The notes below the pieces were generated by a model. That model saw only the letters and a program-made list of their open reading frames with translations, was not told the DNA's origin and made no database searches. From positions 9,902,501 to 9,966,500 of the forward strand of contig OZ005609.1 of assembly GCA_963930655.1 (NCBI GenBank): a stretch of 64,000 nt of DNA. Direction: 5' to 3'. Source of the DNA: Myrica gale (taxonomy: Eukaryota > Streptophyta > Magnoliopsida > Fagales > Myricaceae). The translations under genes and the position numbers were made by a program. Shown here one piece after another: positions 9,010-19,243 of the stretch. Every line of letters starts with the position of its first letter. Within the stretch, counting starts at the first letter, position 1.

Positions 9010-11000
9010 CTAACCACTGGGGACTGACTGAGGTTTTGAGGTGTAGAAGAAAGGCCCCGCAGAGTATAACTTCATATGCTTGTCATTGAGGATAAGGTAA
9101 GAAGAAAGGGGAGCACCACTGATACCGTGGTTAACATCAACAGGAGCTTGACAAGTCTTCAGGGGTGAACGATACAGATATATATGCCTTGCATTCCTTA
9201 ATCTTCCAACCCTTCTTAAGAAATGAAAGAGATAATGTCGCGAGGAAATAGCCGTTCGCATCGCACTCGTTACTCAATATGGAGAACGGAGAGAAGAAAA
9301 AGATTAAAATGAAGAGGGGAGAGAAATGGTAACAAGAGACGAGAGATTTTAAGTGGTTCGGTCTAGAAGACCTACATCCAATGTGAAAGCCCTCTATGAC
9401 TGTATTTTGTATTATGAGTTCATACATATTACAATTGAAGATCTCTATTTATAGAAATAATACAAAGCATAATAGGAGAATATCATATATTTAAATTTGA
9501 ATCTCTACATTTGAATTTTGAATTTGAATCTTCATAACAATATCAAATTTTTGATATTGTGATAACCATAATATCATATCAAATCTTTAAGATTTGATTA
9601 TGATATTATCTCTAACATCCTCCCTCAAACACAAGATGAAGAAATCTGAAATCTTGTGTTTGAAAAAAAAAACGAGATCTGAAGGTGATTGGACCTTGAA
9701 GTCATAGATTCTTGCTCCCTTGTTGATCTTTGCTCCTTTGCTGAACAGATATTTTTTTTTGAATTTGATCAGACCTTGAAATCATATCATAGGCACACGA
9801 CCTTGAATACAGGCTGAAAGTGATCGGACCTTGAAATCATAGGCACACGACTCTTGACAAACATATCTCTGCTCTGTCTTTTTTCTCTCTCTCGAATTTG
9901 ATCGGACCTTGAAATCATATCATAGTCACACGACCTTGAATACAGGCTGAAAGTGATCGGACCTTGAAATCATAGGCACACGACCCTTGCCAAACATATC
10001 TCTGCTCTGTTTTTTCTCTCTCTTTCACTCACCTATTTTTTTCTCTCACACGGAGATTTGCTGTAAGTACAGGAGAGGTGAAATTCACCAACTTTTAAGG
10101 ATGCATAATTTTGTTGCTCTGATACCAAGAAGAAAAAGGTTAAAATGAAGAGTAGAGAGAAATGGTAACAAGAGACAAGAGATTTTAAGTGGTTCGGTCT
10201 AGAAGACCTACATCTACTGTGAAAGCCCTCTATGACTGTATTTTGTATTATGAGTCCATACAGATTACAATTGAAGATCTATATTTATAGAGATAATACA
10301 AAGCATAATAGCAGAATATCCTATATTTAAATTTGAATCTCTACATTTGAATTTGAATTTGAATCTTCATAACAATATCAAATTTTTGATATTGTGATAA
10401 CCATAATATCATATCAAATCTTTAAGATTTGATTATGATATTATCTCTAACTCGGAGCTGTCTGGTAGCCATTCTCATCAGCAGCTAAACATGCTATCCT
10501 TGGCACAGCTCCTGCATTTACCAACAAAAAAAAAAAAGAATAACTAAAACCAAGTCAACGCTATAAATTGGTCTTCTGCAGCTCCTATGTTTGACTCCAT
10601 TACATTCGGCCTCTCATATTGTTGATGACTCATTCGACCCTTGCTTGCATAAAGATAGCTCTCCTTTCGAATATTAATTGCATGTTGGTAGTTAAAAGAA
10701 GCAATGATATCGGTGAATGTCACAAAGAACAGTTAGACGTAGAGATAACCTTTAATTGGAACATACTTGGAACCGGATTTACATAAAACAGTCCCCTGAA
10801 TACCAACGACAGTTCTGGATTTGGTTTCTGATAATCTGGTTTTGGTGAGAGATGTGTGTCGTCTCCTTTCAGTTTTGGTTTCTCATGATACTCTGGTTTT
10901 GAAGGGAAAGGCGTATCGTTTCCCTCGGTATTCGGTTTCCCATAGTCGGGTTTTGAAGCATATCCAGAATCGCTAGCAGAGGTAAGGTATGAAAGCCATT
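9010..11000 (-). pseudogene. Pollen Ole e 1 / AGP30-AGP31-like cell-wall protein gene, disrupted
   Basis: The family consists of secreted proline- or lysine-rich cell-wall proteins with a C-terminal Cys-rich Ole e 1 domain. Exon 1 (about 11000-10750, -) shows a Lys/Pro-rich repeat stretch (SKPEYHEKPKLKG, SPKPDYQKPNPE) and, in a shifted frame, GIQGTVLCKSGSKYVPIK at an AAAG|GTTATC donor. Exon 2 starts at 10511 after AAATGCAG with AVPRIACLAADENGYQTAP. A small LTR element (9292-10452) interrupts it. It resumes with FSILSNECDANGYFLATLS, then SPLKTCQAPVDVNHGIS and MKLYSAGPFFYTSKPQ, to a stop at 9010-9012. Besides the insertion there is a frameshift near 9165-9185 and one before GIQGTV, and no clean signal peptide start was found. 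It is dead. Family assignment is from memory of conserved phrases. Confidence 0.75.
9292..10452 (-). mobile_element. Miniature LTR retroelement (TRIM-like fossil) inside the AGP-like exon
   Basis: Two direct repeats of about 325 bp, 9292-9617 and 10128-10452, flank about 510 bp with no recognisable gag or pol. On the - strand the primer binding site TGGTATCAGAGC (complement of initiator Met tRNA) lies directly after the 5' LTR at 10127-10116. A purine tract (GAGGGAGGA) directly precedes the 3' LTR. CGGAG on both sides (9287-9291, 10453-10457) is the 5-bp target duplication. The interior carries a roughly 140-bp tandem repeat (about 9770-10020). The LTRs differ at about 4% of sites by eye, suggesting an insertion of the order of one to two million years under common plant rates. 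It is non-autonomous but structurally whole. Confidence 0.88.
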
Positions 11001-12492
11001 GTCTTTGTCATGAATACAGAAGGAGAATGATGGAGGGTGCAGTACTGAAGGGGCTACAATGCATAATCCTTGTATAAGCAGGTGGGTTGATCAATTGTGT
11101 TAAAATCATGAAATAAAATATGTAATCTTTGAGGAGTTATTTGGTTGCACGATAGCAAATCATAATGGATATTATTCTCCAGATGGCAAGCGATCATAAT
11201 TAATCGCGAACAACGTCAACTGCTTACCACAAAGAAGGTTCTTGTCGTCAACACATTACACATGAATTGTATATATGCTAGAATTAGCAGTCCTAGCTGA
11301 ATAGAGAAAATTTCAAATTTTGAAACTAAACTAATCCGCAATTAGCTATAACATAATTGCTTTCATTATGTTTTAAGTATTGCTATATTGATTTACATTT
11401 TGCTGCAATTCACTACGTGTGAGATCCATGTACAACATTATAGGAACTATATAGTACTGACTCATCTGAAATCGTATGTTCAGAGTGGTTAATAAGGATG
11501 TTGGAAAGAGGAAATTAATTCTTCTGTACGTCAGCTCAAACTTGATGAGTCTCTGATTAATAGATATCAAGGAATGTCTTGCAATCCTACATCATTCTTT
11601 TTTTTGTTAAATAAAAGAGTGAAAGGGGGCGATCAATGTAATCAACTCCCTTGAACCGTGATCATAGAAACTCCCACATACTGTAGAATGTCAATCCTTC
11701 AGCATTCACTTCTCTTGATGAAGCTATAAGAAATTCTTAATTAAGGACCCGATAGAACAGATAGATAGGTGTTTCGCACCTACTTACCAATTAAGTACCA
11801 AGATACAAGCAGCTCGAGATTTTTATTTCACTAGGAACTGTTTCTTCTTGCCACAATCTTCGAAAAGATTTTAATTGCACTTGAAAAATGCCACACCTGT
11901 AAACAGGTTTTGGAGGTTTTGGATGGTTCACATATCATGCTTTCATGTCGTGCAGACCATAACTTCCTACTTCAAGATATTTTACCTTTTGGGACGATAA
12001 AGGTTAGTTTTTTTGAGACAAAAATAAATTTGTTTCAAAAACTTTTATTCTTTTTTGCGACGGAAAATATTTTTGTCGCAGAAACTTCCGTCCTAAAAAA
12101 CATTTGGGTTTTTGAGACAGATGTATCATAGATTTATGCCGTAAAATATTCGTCCCAATTTTATTTTTTTTCACATTTTCAGATGGTTGTCTCCATCTCG
12201 GCGTACTATCCAAATGCACATTGTAACGTTTGAATGGTGTAGTTATTTTCAAGAACATAACAATGTTCCATCTCAAAAGTGGGAAATCGTTTAGATGTAA
12301 GAAATATCATGTTCGAACAGGACTGTTACTTTCCACAGCGTAGCGTCGACGCGTCGTTCCATCACAAATATAAGGAAAATCATTCAGACGTCAGAAATAA
12401 ATATTTGAATGCGATGCGCACCTATTCGCTTTTGGTTACTGTAGTTATGGATTTTTCAGTGTACACTTACCGTTTGTGGCTAATTCTTAGTA
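11001..12492. other. Gene-free stretch before the CACTA element
   Basis: No gene supported. At about 11990-12175 there are motifs (TTTTTGCGACGGAAAATATT, GTCGCAGAAA, CGTCCCAATTTT) resembling degraded CACTA subterminal repeats like those at 1930-2261, but no terminus is seen. Confidence 0.4.
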
Positions 12493-12600
12493 CACTACAA
12501 AAAAAACACCTATAGCGGCAGTCACTGTAGCGGCGGTCACGAAAACCGCCGCTACAAGGTGGTTTTAGCGGCGCTTACGAAAAACCACGGCTATGTGTCT
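12493..12600. repeat. CACTA left terminal and subterminal repeats
   Basis: The terminal CACTACAA is followed by alternating copies of CTATAGCGGCAGTC, TAGCGGCGGTC and ACCGCCGCTA. These are likely binding sites for the element's DNA-binding protein, by analogy with En/Spm. Confidence 0.85.
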
Positions 12601-13172
12601 AATGGAAGCTCTTCACTGGCATTTATAAAGGATTTGAAATCTCTAGTTTTCTTGTAAGACAACATCAAAGGAACTTATAATTCAGATTCTCTTACTTGCC
12701 GATAAGCATATTACTCTTTCACAGGTTAGTGGTATCTTGAATCTTTTCATCAATTACTATTGTTTGTTCTTTTGTCCTTATTTTTTGGAGATTGGAGTTT
12801 GTGGATTTTAGAAGGCGGAGGGTTTGGCTAACTATTACTTGTTGTTGGTTCTGTGGAGTTTATTGGAGATGGTGGTGTTTATGGATTTTGTTGGAACGCG
12901 GAGGGTATGGCTAACTATTTTTTGTTGTTGGTTCTGTGGAGTTTATTGGAGATTGGAGGGGTAAGTGTTATATGATGTTGGTTATGTGTTTTTGTTGGAG
13001 ATTGGAGGACAAGGTTTGTGTTATTCAATATTTAATGTTTGTTTCTTTTCATTTAAAGCATGAGTTTATTTGTTAATTTATGTTAGTTTATAACAAAATC
13101 TTGATAAATGTGATGAACATTAAAATAATGCATAATTTTTTGTTGCATTTCATATAGTTATTACTAGCGCTC

Positions 13173-16100
13173 ATGGACAAGAGTTGGATGAAAAAGAAAC
13201 GCGGGACAAGAGAATATGTGTTGGGAGTCAATGAGTTTCTAGGTTTTGCATCTAAGAGTATGGGTAGTGATGGGAGAATTTGTTGCCCTTGTATAAAGTG
13301 CGTCAATTACAAGAGGTATAACATCAGTACGGTACATGATCATTTGGTCCAATATGGGATGTCCCCGGGTTACGATTATTGGTTTGCGCATGATGAATTG
13401 CGAGATAGGGTAACATCTAGTAATCCATCTATTCCTGTTGGAGATAATCAAATGTGTGAACCATCATCTGGACTGCATGAACTATTACACGAGGTATTTC
13501 CATTAGTACCGGAAACACAATCCCATAATGTACGAGAACAAAGAGAACTGCATCCTACTGAAAATACTGCAAAGTTTTATGACATGCTTAAAGATGCAGA
13601 CGATCCTTTGTATGAAGGGTGCACAAAATTTAGCAAGTTAACTGCTGTTGTACAGTTATACCATTTGAAGTGTATGGGAGGTTGGAGTAATACCTCTTTT
13701 ACGTGGTTACTCCAAACACTGGTTGATATGCTCCCTGCGGGTGCTAAATTTCCAAAGGATACTTATGAAGCTAAAAAATACATGAAAGAGTTAGGACTTG
13801 GATATGAAAAGATCTCTGTTTGTCCAAACAGTTGTATGTTGTTTTGGAATGAGAATGAGAAGAATGACGTTTGTTCAAAGTGTGGAGCATCAAAATGGAA
13901 GGGCAATGGGGAGGGAAATATTTTGTCACAGAATGAAGGTGAATCATCCAAAAGATCCAAAAAAAAACCGGCGAAAGTTTTGCGGTGGTTTCCTTTAAAG
14001 CAACGCTTGCAGAGATTATTCATGTCCTCAAAAACTGCTTCTCATATGAAATGGCATCACAATGGACGTGTAAATGATGGGTTGTTAAGGCATCCGGCCG
14101 ATGGTCAAGCTTGGAAAGCTTTTGATGCACAGTATGCTGATTTTGCTTCTGATCCTCGTAATGCTAGGCTTGGGTTAGCAGCGAATGAGTTTAATCCTTT
14201 TGGGAACATGAGCACTAGTCATAGCACATGGCCAGTGATATTAGTACCATATAACTTGCCTCCTTGGATGTGCATGAAACGTTCATCTTTAATGTTGTCA
14301 TTACTAATTCCTAGACCGAAATCTCCTTCTTTCAAGATAGATGTATATCTAGAGCCATTGATATTGGAGTTAAGAGAGTTGTGGGATCTTGGATTAGATA
14401 CTTATGACATTGCTTCGAAAGATATGTTTAAGATACGTGCGGCATTGATGTGGACAATTAACGATTTTCCTGCATATGGTGACCTCTCTGGATGGAGTAT
14501 AAAAGACGTCTTGCATGTCCATGTTGTATGTATCATACTTGATCACGATGGTTGGATAATGGTAGAAAATTCTGCTACATGGGGCATAGACGGTTCTTAC
14601 CATTATATCATAGGTGGAGAAGAGATCAAAGATCATTTGACGGTACTTATGAAATGGCTCCACCACCCAATTTTATGACCGGTGATGACATTTGGAGGGA
14701 ATTACAGGGTAATTTACATTTTGAGTCAAGTGTATGGAAGAAGCAAAGTATTTTCTTTACATTGCCTTATTGGAAGGATAATATGTTGCGTCATAATCTA
14801 GATGTTATGCATATTGAGAAAAACGTAGTGGACAATATCATTGGTACATTGCTAAATGTGGACGGGAAGACAAAAGATAACTATAAGACACGTCTTGACT
14901 TACAAAGCATGGGAATAAGACATGATCTCCATCCAAAGATCACTGATGCAGGAAAGGTGCATTTGCCTGGTGCTTGTTACTCAATGACTCGCGAAGAGAA
15001 AGAAGGCTTCCTAAAAGTGATAAAGAATGTCAAAGTGCCGGATGGTTTTGCTTTGAACATATCACGTTGTGTCAAGCTTCAACAACGTAATATCATAGGT
15101 TTGAAGAGTCATGACTGTCACGTCTTGATGCAACATTTGATGCCTATTGCAATACGAAGATCGTTACCAAGCGTGGTTTGTTCTCCTTTGATCTCATTGT
15201 CATGTTTCTTTAGAGAAATTTGTTCCAAAACATTACGATTGGAGGACTTAGATCGAATTGAGGCTCAAATTCATATAACATTGTGTCAACTTGAAAGGAT
15301 ATTTCCGCCTGGGTTCTTTACTGTTATGGTGCACTTGGTCGTACATCTAGTCGCAGAATGTAAGATGGGTGGACCAGTTCAACTTCGGTGAATGTATCCT
15401 ATTGAAAGGTAATATTAATTATAGAGATATGTTACAACTGTGTCTTTGCACTATGACTTATTTAATAAAGTGTAATATTGTTGGTGTAGGTGCATGCACC
15501 GTTTCAAATCTTATGTTCGCAACACGGCCGCACCTGAAGGCTCTATTGCTGAAGGATATATAGCAGATGAATGCTTAACTTTTTGTTTAAGATATTTAGA
15601 ATCAGTCCCAACGATCTTTAATAGATCACCAAGAAATGTAGACGATACTATGAGTGGAATATCTTTCGTTCGTCTTGATATGAAAACATGCATGCAGGCT
15701 CATCGATATATCCTTTTTAATTGCGATGAGTTAATTCAAATCCGCATGTAAGTGATGTTAGACTCCTGACTCTTTCATTGAGCATGAACTATAGTTAATA
15801 GTATTAATTTTTTACTTCTATTGTCTATGTGTAGAATGCATAAGGATCGATTGAAGGCAATAAACCGTGGTAGTCGACCAACAGATTATGTCATCGATAA
15901 GATGCATAGAGATGAATTTTGTGACTGGTTTCGAGACTATGTATGTGTTATGTTTAAAATGTTTTGCATTGGTCGATTACTTTAAATCATACAACTACTT
16001 TTAATCTTGAGTTGTTGTCCGAGGAAAATAGGTTCAAAATATGGACGAGACGATGAAGCGTCAACTTCCAAATAGAGTTCGATGGCTTGCTAAAGGTCCA

Positions 16101-16847
16101 AACCCCGAAACTAGATCATTAAGTCGATATGTACGTAATGGTATGAAGTTTCGTACAAAAGACAATGAAATAGGCAGAACAACTCAAAATAGTGGAGTAT
16201 GTGTGACTGTTGAAGGGGGCACCACATATTACGGGCGAATTAGAAGTATCATTGAGTTAAACTATTTTGATGAAGAATGTTTTGTACTATTCAAATGTGA
16301 TTGGCTTGACACAACTATTGGTAGGGGATATAAAGTTGATGAGTTTGGATTCGAACTTGTTAATTTTTCGCGTTTGGTGCATACTGGAGATCGATTAAGC
16401 GATGATCCATTCATTTTGGCACCACAAGCATCTCAAGTATACTATGTAGCAGATGAAAGACATCCAAATTGGGAAGTAGTTGTCAAGACCAAACCAAGAG
16501 ATGTATTTGATGCTGGTAATAATGAGATGTTAGATGACGACATAGATGACTACTGTGAAAATGAACCTTACAATTTCAACGTTGAGCAAATCCTTGAGAA
16601 TGTACAAGATGATTTGATCTGGTTTAGAAATGAGGTCGAAGGAACAACACTAGATATACCTCAGAACTTTCCTATGGTATGTCAAGTTTCTCTCTGTTAA
16701 TTGAGTTTTTTGTATGTATTGCGCATTACAATTATTCTGTGTTTTAGTTATATTGGTGTTGCTTTGTTTAAGCAAATGTTTTGTGTTGTTGAATTTTACA
16801 TTGAAATCACTTTTATGCATGTTTAAATATTGTATAGGTACAATGAC
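13173..16847 (+). pseudogene. CACTA Tnp2-family transposase (TNPD-like), inactivated
   Basis: Exon 1 from ATG 13173 opens with a Transposase-associated domain (MDKSWMKKKRGTREY, CCPCIKCVNY, VHDHLVQYGM). The Tnp2 domain follows (KFPKDTYEAKKYMKELGLGY, NSCMLFWNENEKNDVCSKCG) and continues to LDVMHIEKNVVDNIIGTLL. A DUF4218-like part (LMPIAIRRSLP, FFTVMVHLVVHL) ends exon 1 at 15408. Exons 15490-15747, 15835-15940 and 16032-16676 carry SYVRNTAAPEGSIAEGYIA and a DUF4216-like part (FVLFKCDWLD, GYKVDEFGFELVN). A last splice to 16839 would end at a TGA overlapping the next gene's ATG. Breaks: a one-base loss near 14503, a TGA at 14540, and a TGA replacing Trp of the usual RWMYPIER phrase at about 15388. 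It cannot make a full protein. Confidence 0.88.
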
Positions 16848-18749
16848 GAGGAAGAGGTTTAGGACTATATCTTCTTCATCACAGCAATCTATGCCCCCAT
16901 CTCAAGAAGCAACGCTGTCGCAGCCATCTGTGCCCCCATCTCAAGAAGCAACGCCGTCGCAGCCATCTGTGCCCCCATCTGAAGAAGTAACGTCGTCACA
17001 GCCACCCGAGCTGCCTTCAGAACAGGCTACGATGTCGTCGTTCGAAGATGATCAATCTTTGAATGATAATGAAATAATTGGTATGTTCATAACCACAATA
17101 GAGATAATCTTACTTATATGTTAGTCAATAATGTTTCACATACTAAATGTGCAGGTGGTAGTGGACTCCGGAAAGTGCGTGGTGGCACGCGGATGACGGA
17201 CGTCTGGAATCTAAAGGAAGACGAATTGATTCCAGTACAATTCAATGGCAATGGGCAGCCATTGGGTAATGAAGGGGGAATATTTAACAAATTCACGGGT
17301 TGTATTGCCCGTGTTGCGAATCAAATCCCATTAGATGCGGCGGATTGGCGTAAAGTCCCTATGTCAACAAAAGAGGATTGTTGGAGCCTCGTGACGGTAT
17401 AATTTAATAATGCTAATTTTTCATATAAATTTAATAATTGACGCACCTAACTCTTGCGATATATTTTGCAGAAACGATTTACAATCCCCGAGCCTCCCTT
17501 AGGGGATATTGCCAAGAGCTGGTTTCTCAAAGATTTAGGAGAGAAATGGAGGAACTATAAGCGTAGTTTAAAGCAGAAATTTTTTGATGAGGCCTTTACG
17601 CCTCAGTATGTGAAAAATAATGCTCCAACAGACGTTAATTTGGAGCAATTTTGCAAATTAGTCAATTTTTGGTACTCTGATGCAGGACGGGTAGGACATT
17701 ATTTATTTTGAATTATAGTTTTCAAGAATGTAGCTTATTATTAATTTTAATTCTCTTGATGTTAATGTAGCGTCGAAGTGAATCTGGAAAACAAAATCGA
17801 TCGCTTCAAACGGCGGTCCACACTGCAGGATCAAAAAACTTCGCACGTTATGCTCACGAATTGGTATGTAGCACTTCATTAGTTTGACGAATTGGTGTTT
17901 GCGATGCAGGAAAAAGAGAAACAAATTCCAATCGACCGAGCGGAGTTACATAAAACCGTTCATATACGTTCTGATGGATCTCCAGTAAATCCGGACGTAG
18001 CAGAAAAAATAGTAAGTCACAACCTTGATTTGAATGTGAGAATATTAATTCAAAATATAATTCTATGTTGTATTCTCTCAGAGGCGAATGGAGGAGATTG
18101 GATTGAATGATTCAGGAAGTTCCCAATCTTTCGGCCAATTTAGAGTGGATGGCAGCATCGGTTGGTCACCATCTGACCGATATGCACAAGTGATTGGGCC
18201 AGACAGACATGGTCGAGTTCGCGGCGTTGGATTAGGACCAACTCCGAAATCTCATCCTGCCAACGCGAACTGCATATACAGTCAGCCTGCATCCACTACT
18301 AACGAGAGAGAGAAACACTTGGAAAATAGAGTTCAATCGTTGGAGTCAGAACTAGCATCGCTTAAATCTACACTACAGAGGATAACAGAAGTTTGGGTAA
18401 AAGTTTTATTTACTTATTCTCACATGTTATTATTAATTCTATTTATATATACTTCGTATTTAATTAATTTTGTATTACCGTTGTAGGATCAACGGCAAAA
18501 CCAAGATGCTGACAATAACATTCAAGTTTCACCAGCAATTCATAGATCATCTCGTGCAAGTCGGAAAACGTTTATTGGTAAGATACTAACATAAATGAAT
18601 ACTGTCATTAATGTAATTTTAAGTGTGCACTAAGCTTATTGGTTCATGTCATTACTGTTTGTTAATTTTCAAATATTGTAACAGCAGATAATGCAAATGA
18701 AGCAGAAAGCGCAGGATGTGCTCAACGTGTTGAAGGTGCTGAGGATTAA
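16843..18749 (+). CDS. CACTA second gene, Transposase_24-type (TNPA-like) protein
   Basis: Eight exons splice in frame: 16843-17080, 17155-17396, 17472-17690, 17771-17863, 17910-18011, 18082-18396, 18487-18577 and 18685-18749 (TAA). Every junction has GT-AG and matching phase, giving about 454 codons. It starts with a Ser/Pro-rich tail of three near-repeats (MPPSQEATLSQPSVPPSQEA). A Transposase_24-like core follows (FNKFTGCIARVANQIPLDAA, DWRKVPMSTKEDCW, KRFTIPEP, FNAF-type FTPQYVKNNAPTD). A coiled-coil heptad stretch (EREKHLENRVQSLESELASL) comes near the end. By analogy with TNPA it probably binds the subterminal repeats. The ATG overlaps the stop of the upstream transposase, so both products may come from one alternatively spliced transcript, as in En/Spm. 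It looks intact. Confidence 0.82.
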
Positions 18750-18969
18750 TTTTTATAGTTATTTGTTCTTAAATGTCATGAACTTATTACTTTGTAGATT
18801 ATTGACAGACTGTCCTTCAATAATATTTTTTTGGTGTAAGACTTGTACGATAGGATTATAATGAAATATATTTTGGTCGATTATACTTTTCTTTGTTTGC
18901 ATCAGTTAATTATAACAAAATTTGTATATCAGGAAAATACTAAAAAATAATAATAATAATAATAAATAA

Positions 18970-19243
18970 AAATAAAAAATTACCTGTAGCGGCGGTCAAG
19001 GGCCGCCGCTACAGGTAAATCAAATAACAAAATTAAAAAAAAATTACCTGTACCGGCGGTCATTGACCGCCGCTACAGGAAAATGTCTACAGCGGCAGTA
19101 ATGACCGCCGCTATAGTGCGGCGGTCTTCACCAGCGGTCAACGAAACCGCCGCTATATACCTATGCCGACGGGTATATAGCAGCGGTTTCGATGCCTATA
19201 GCGGCGATTTTTGACCGCCGCTATAGGCGTTTTTTTTGTAGTG
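18970..19243. repeat. CACTA right subterminal repeats and terminus
   Basis: At least six hairpin-forming units alternate TAGCGGCGGTC and GACCGCCGCTA between 18985 and 19226, with an (AAT)n run just upstream, then the terminal repeat ending TTGTAGTG at 19243. The right side has more copies than the left. Confidence 0.88.

Larger units (their letters stand above)
12493..19243 (+). mobile_element. Complete-ended CACTA (En/Spm) transposon, 6.75 kb
   Basis: It starts CACTACAAAAAAAACACC at 12493 and ends with the inverted GGCGTTTTTTTTGTAGTG at 19243. The 3-bp target duplication is GTA (12490-12492 and 19244-19246). Both ends carry GC-rich subterminal repeats with the core TAGCGGCGGTC, direct and inverted (12513-12595 and about 18985-19230), forming strong hairpins. 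Inside are two genes in the same direction, a Tnp2-type transposase with DUF4218/DUF4216-like parts and a Transposase_24-type gene. The intact ends and duplication suggest a fairly recent insertion, but the transposase gene has stops and a frameshift, so it could move only with help from another copy. Confidence 0.95.

Noticed and set aside
9690-10020. CRISPR-like array from repeated GATCGGACCTTGAAATCATA
   Set aside because: It is a duplicated roughly 140-bp block inside the miniature LTR element; spacing and context do not fit CRISPR, and this is plant DNA.
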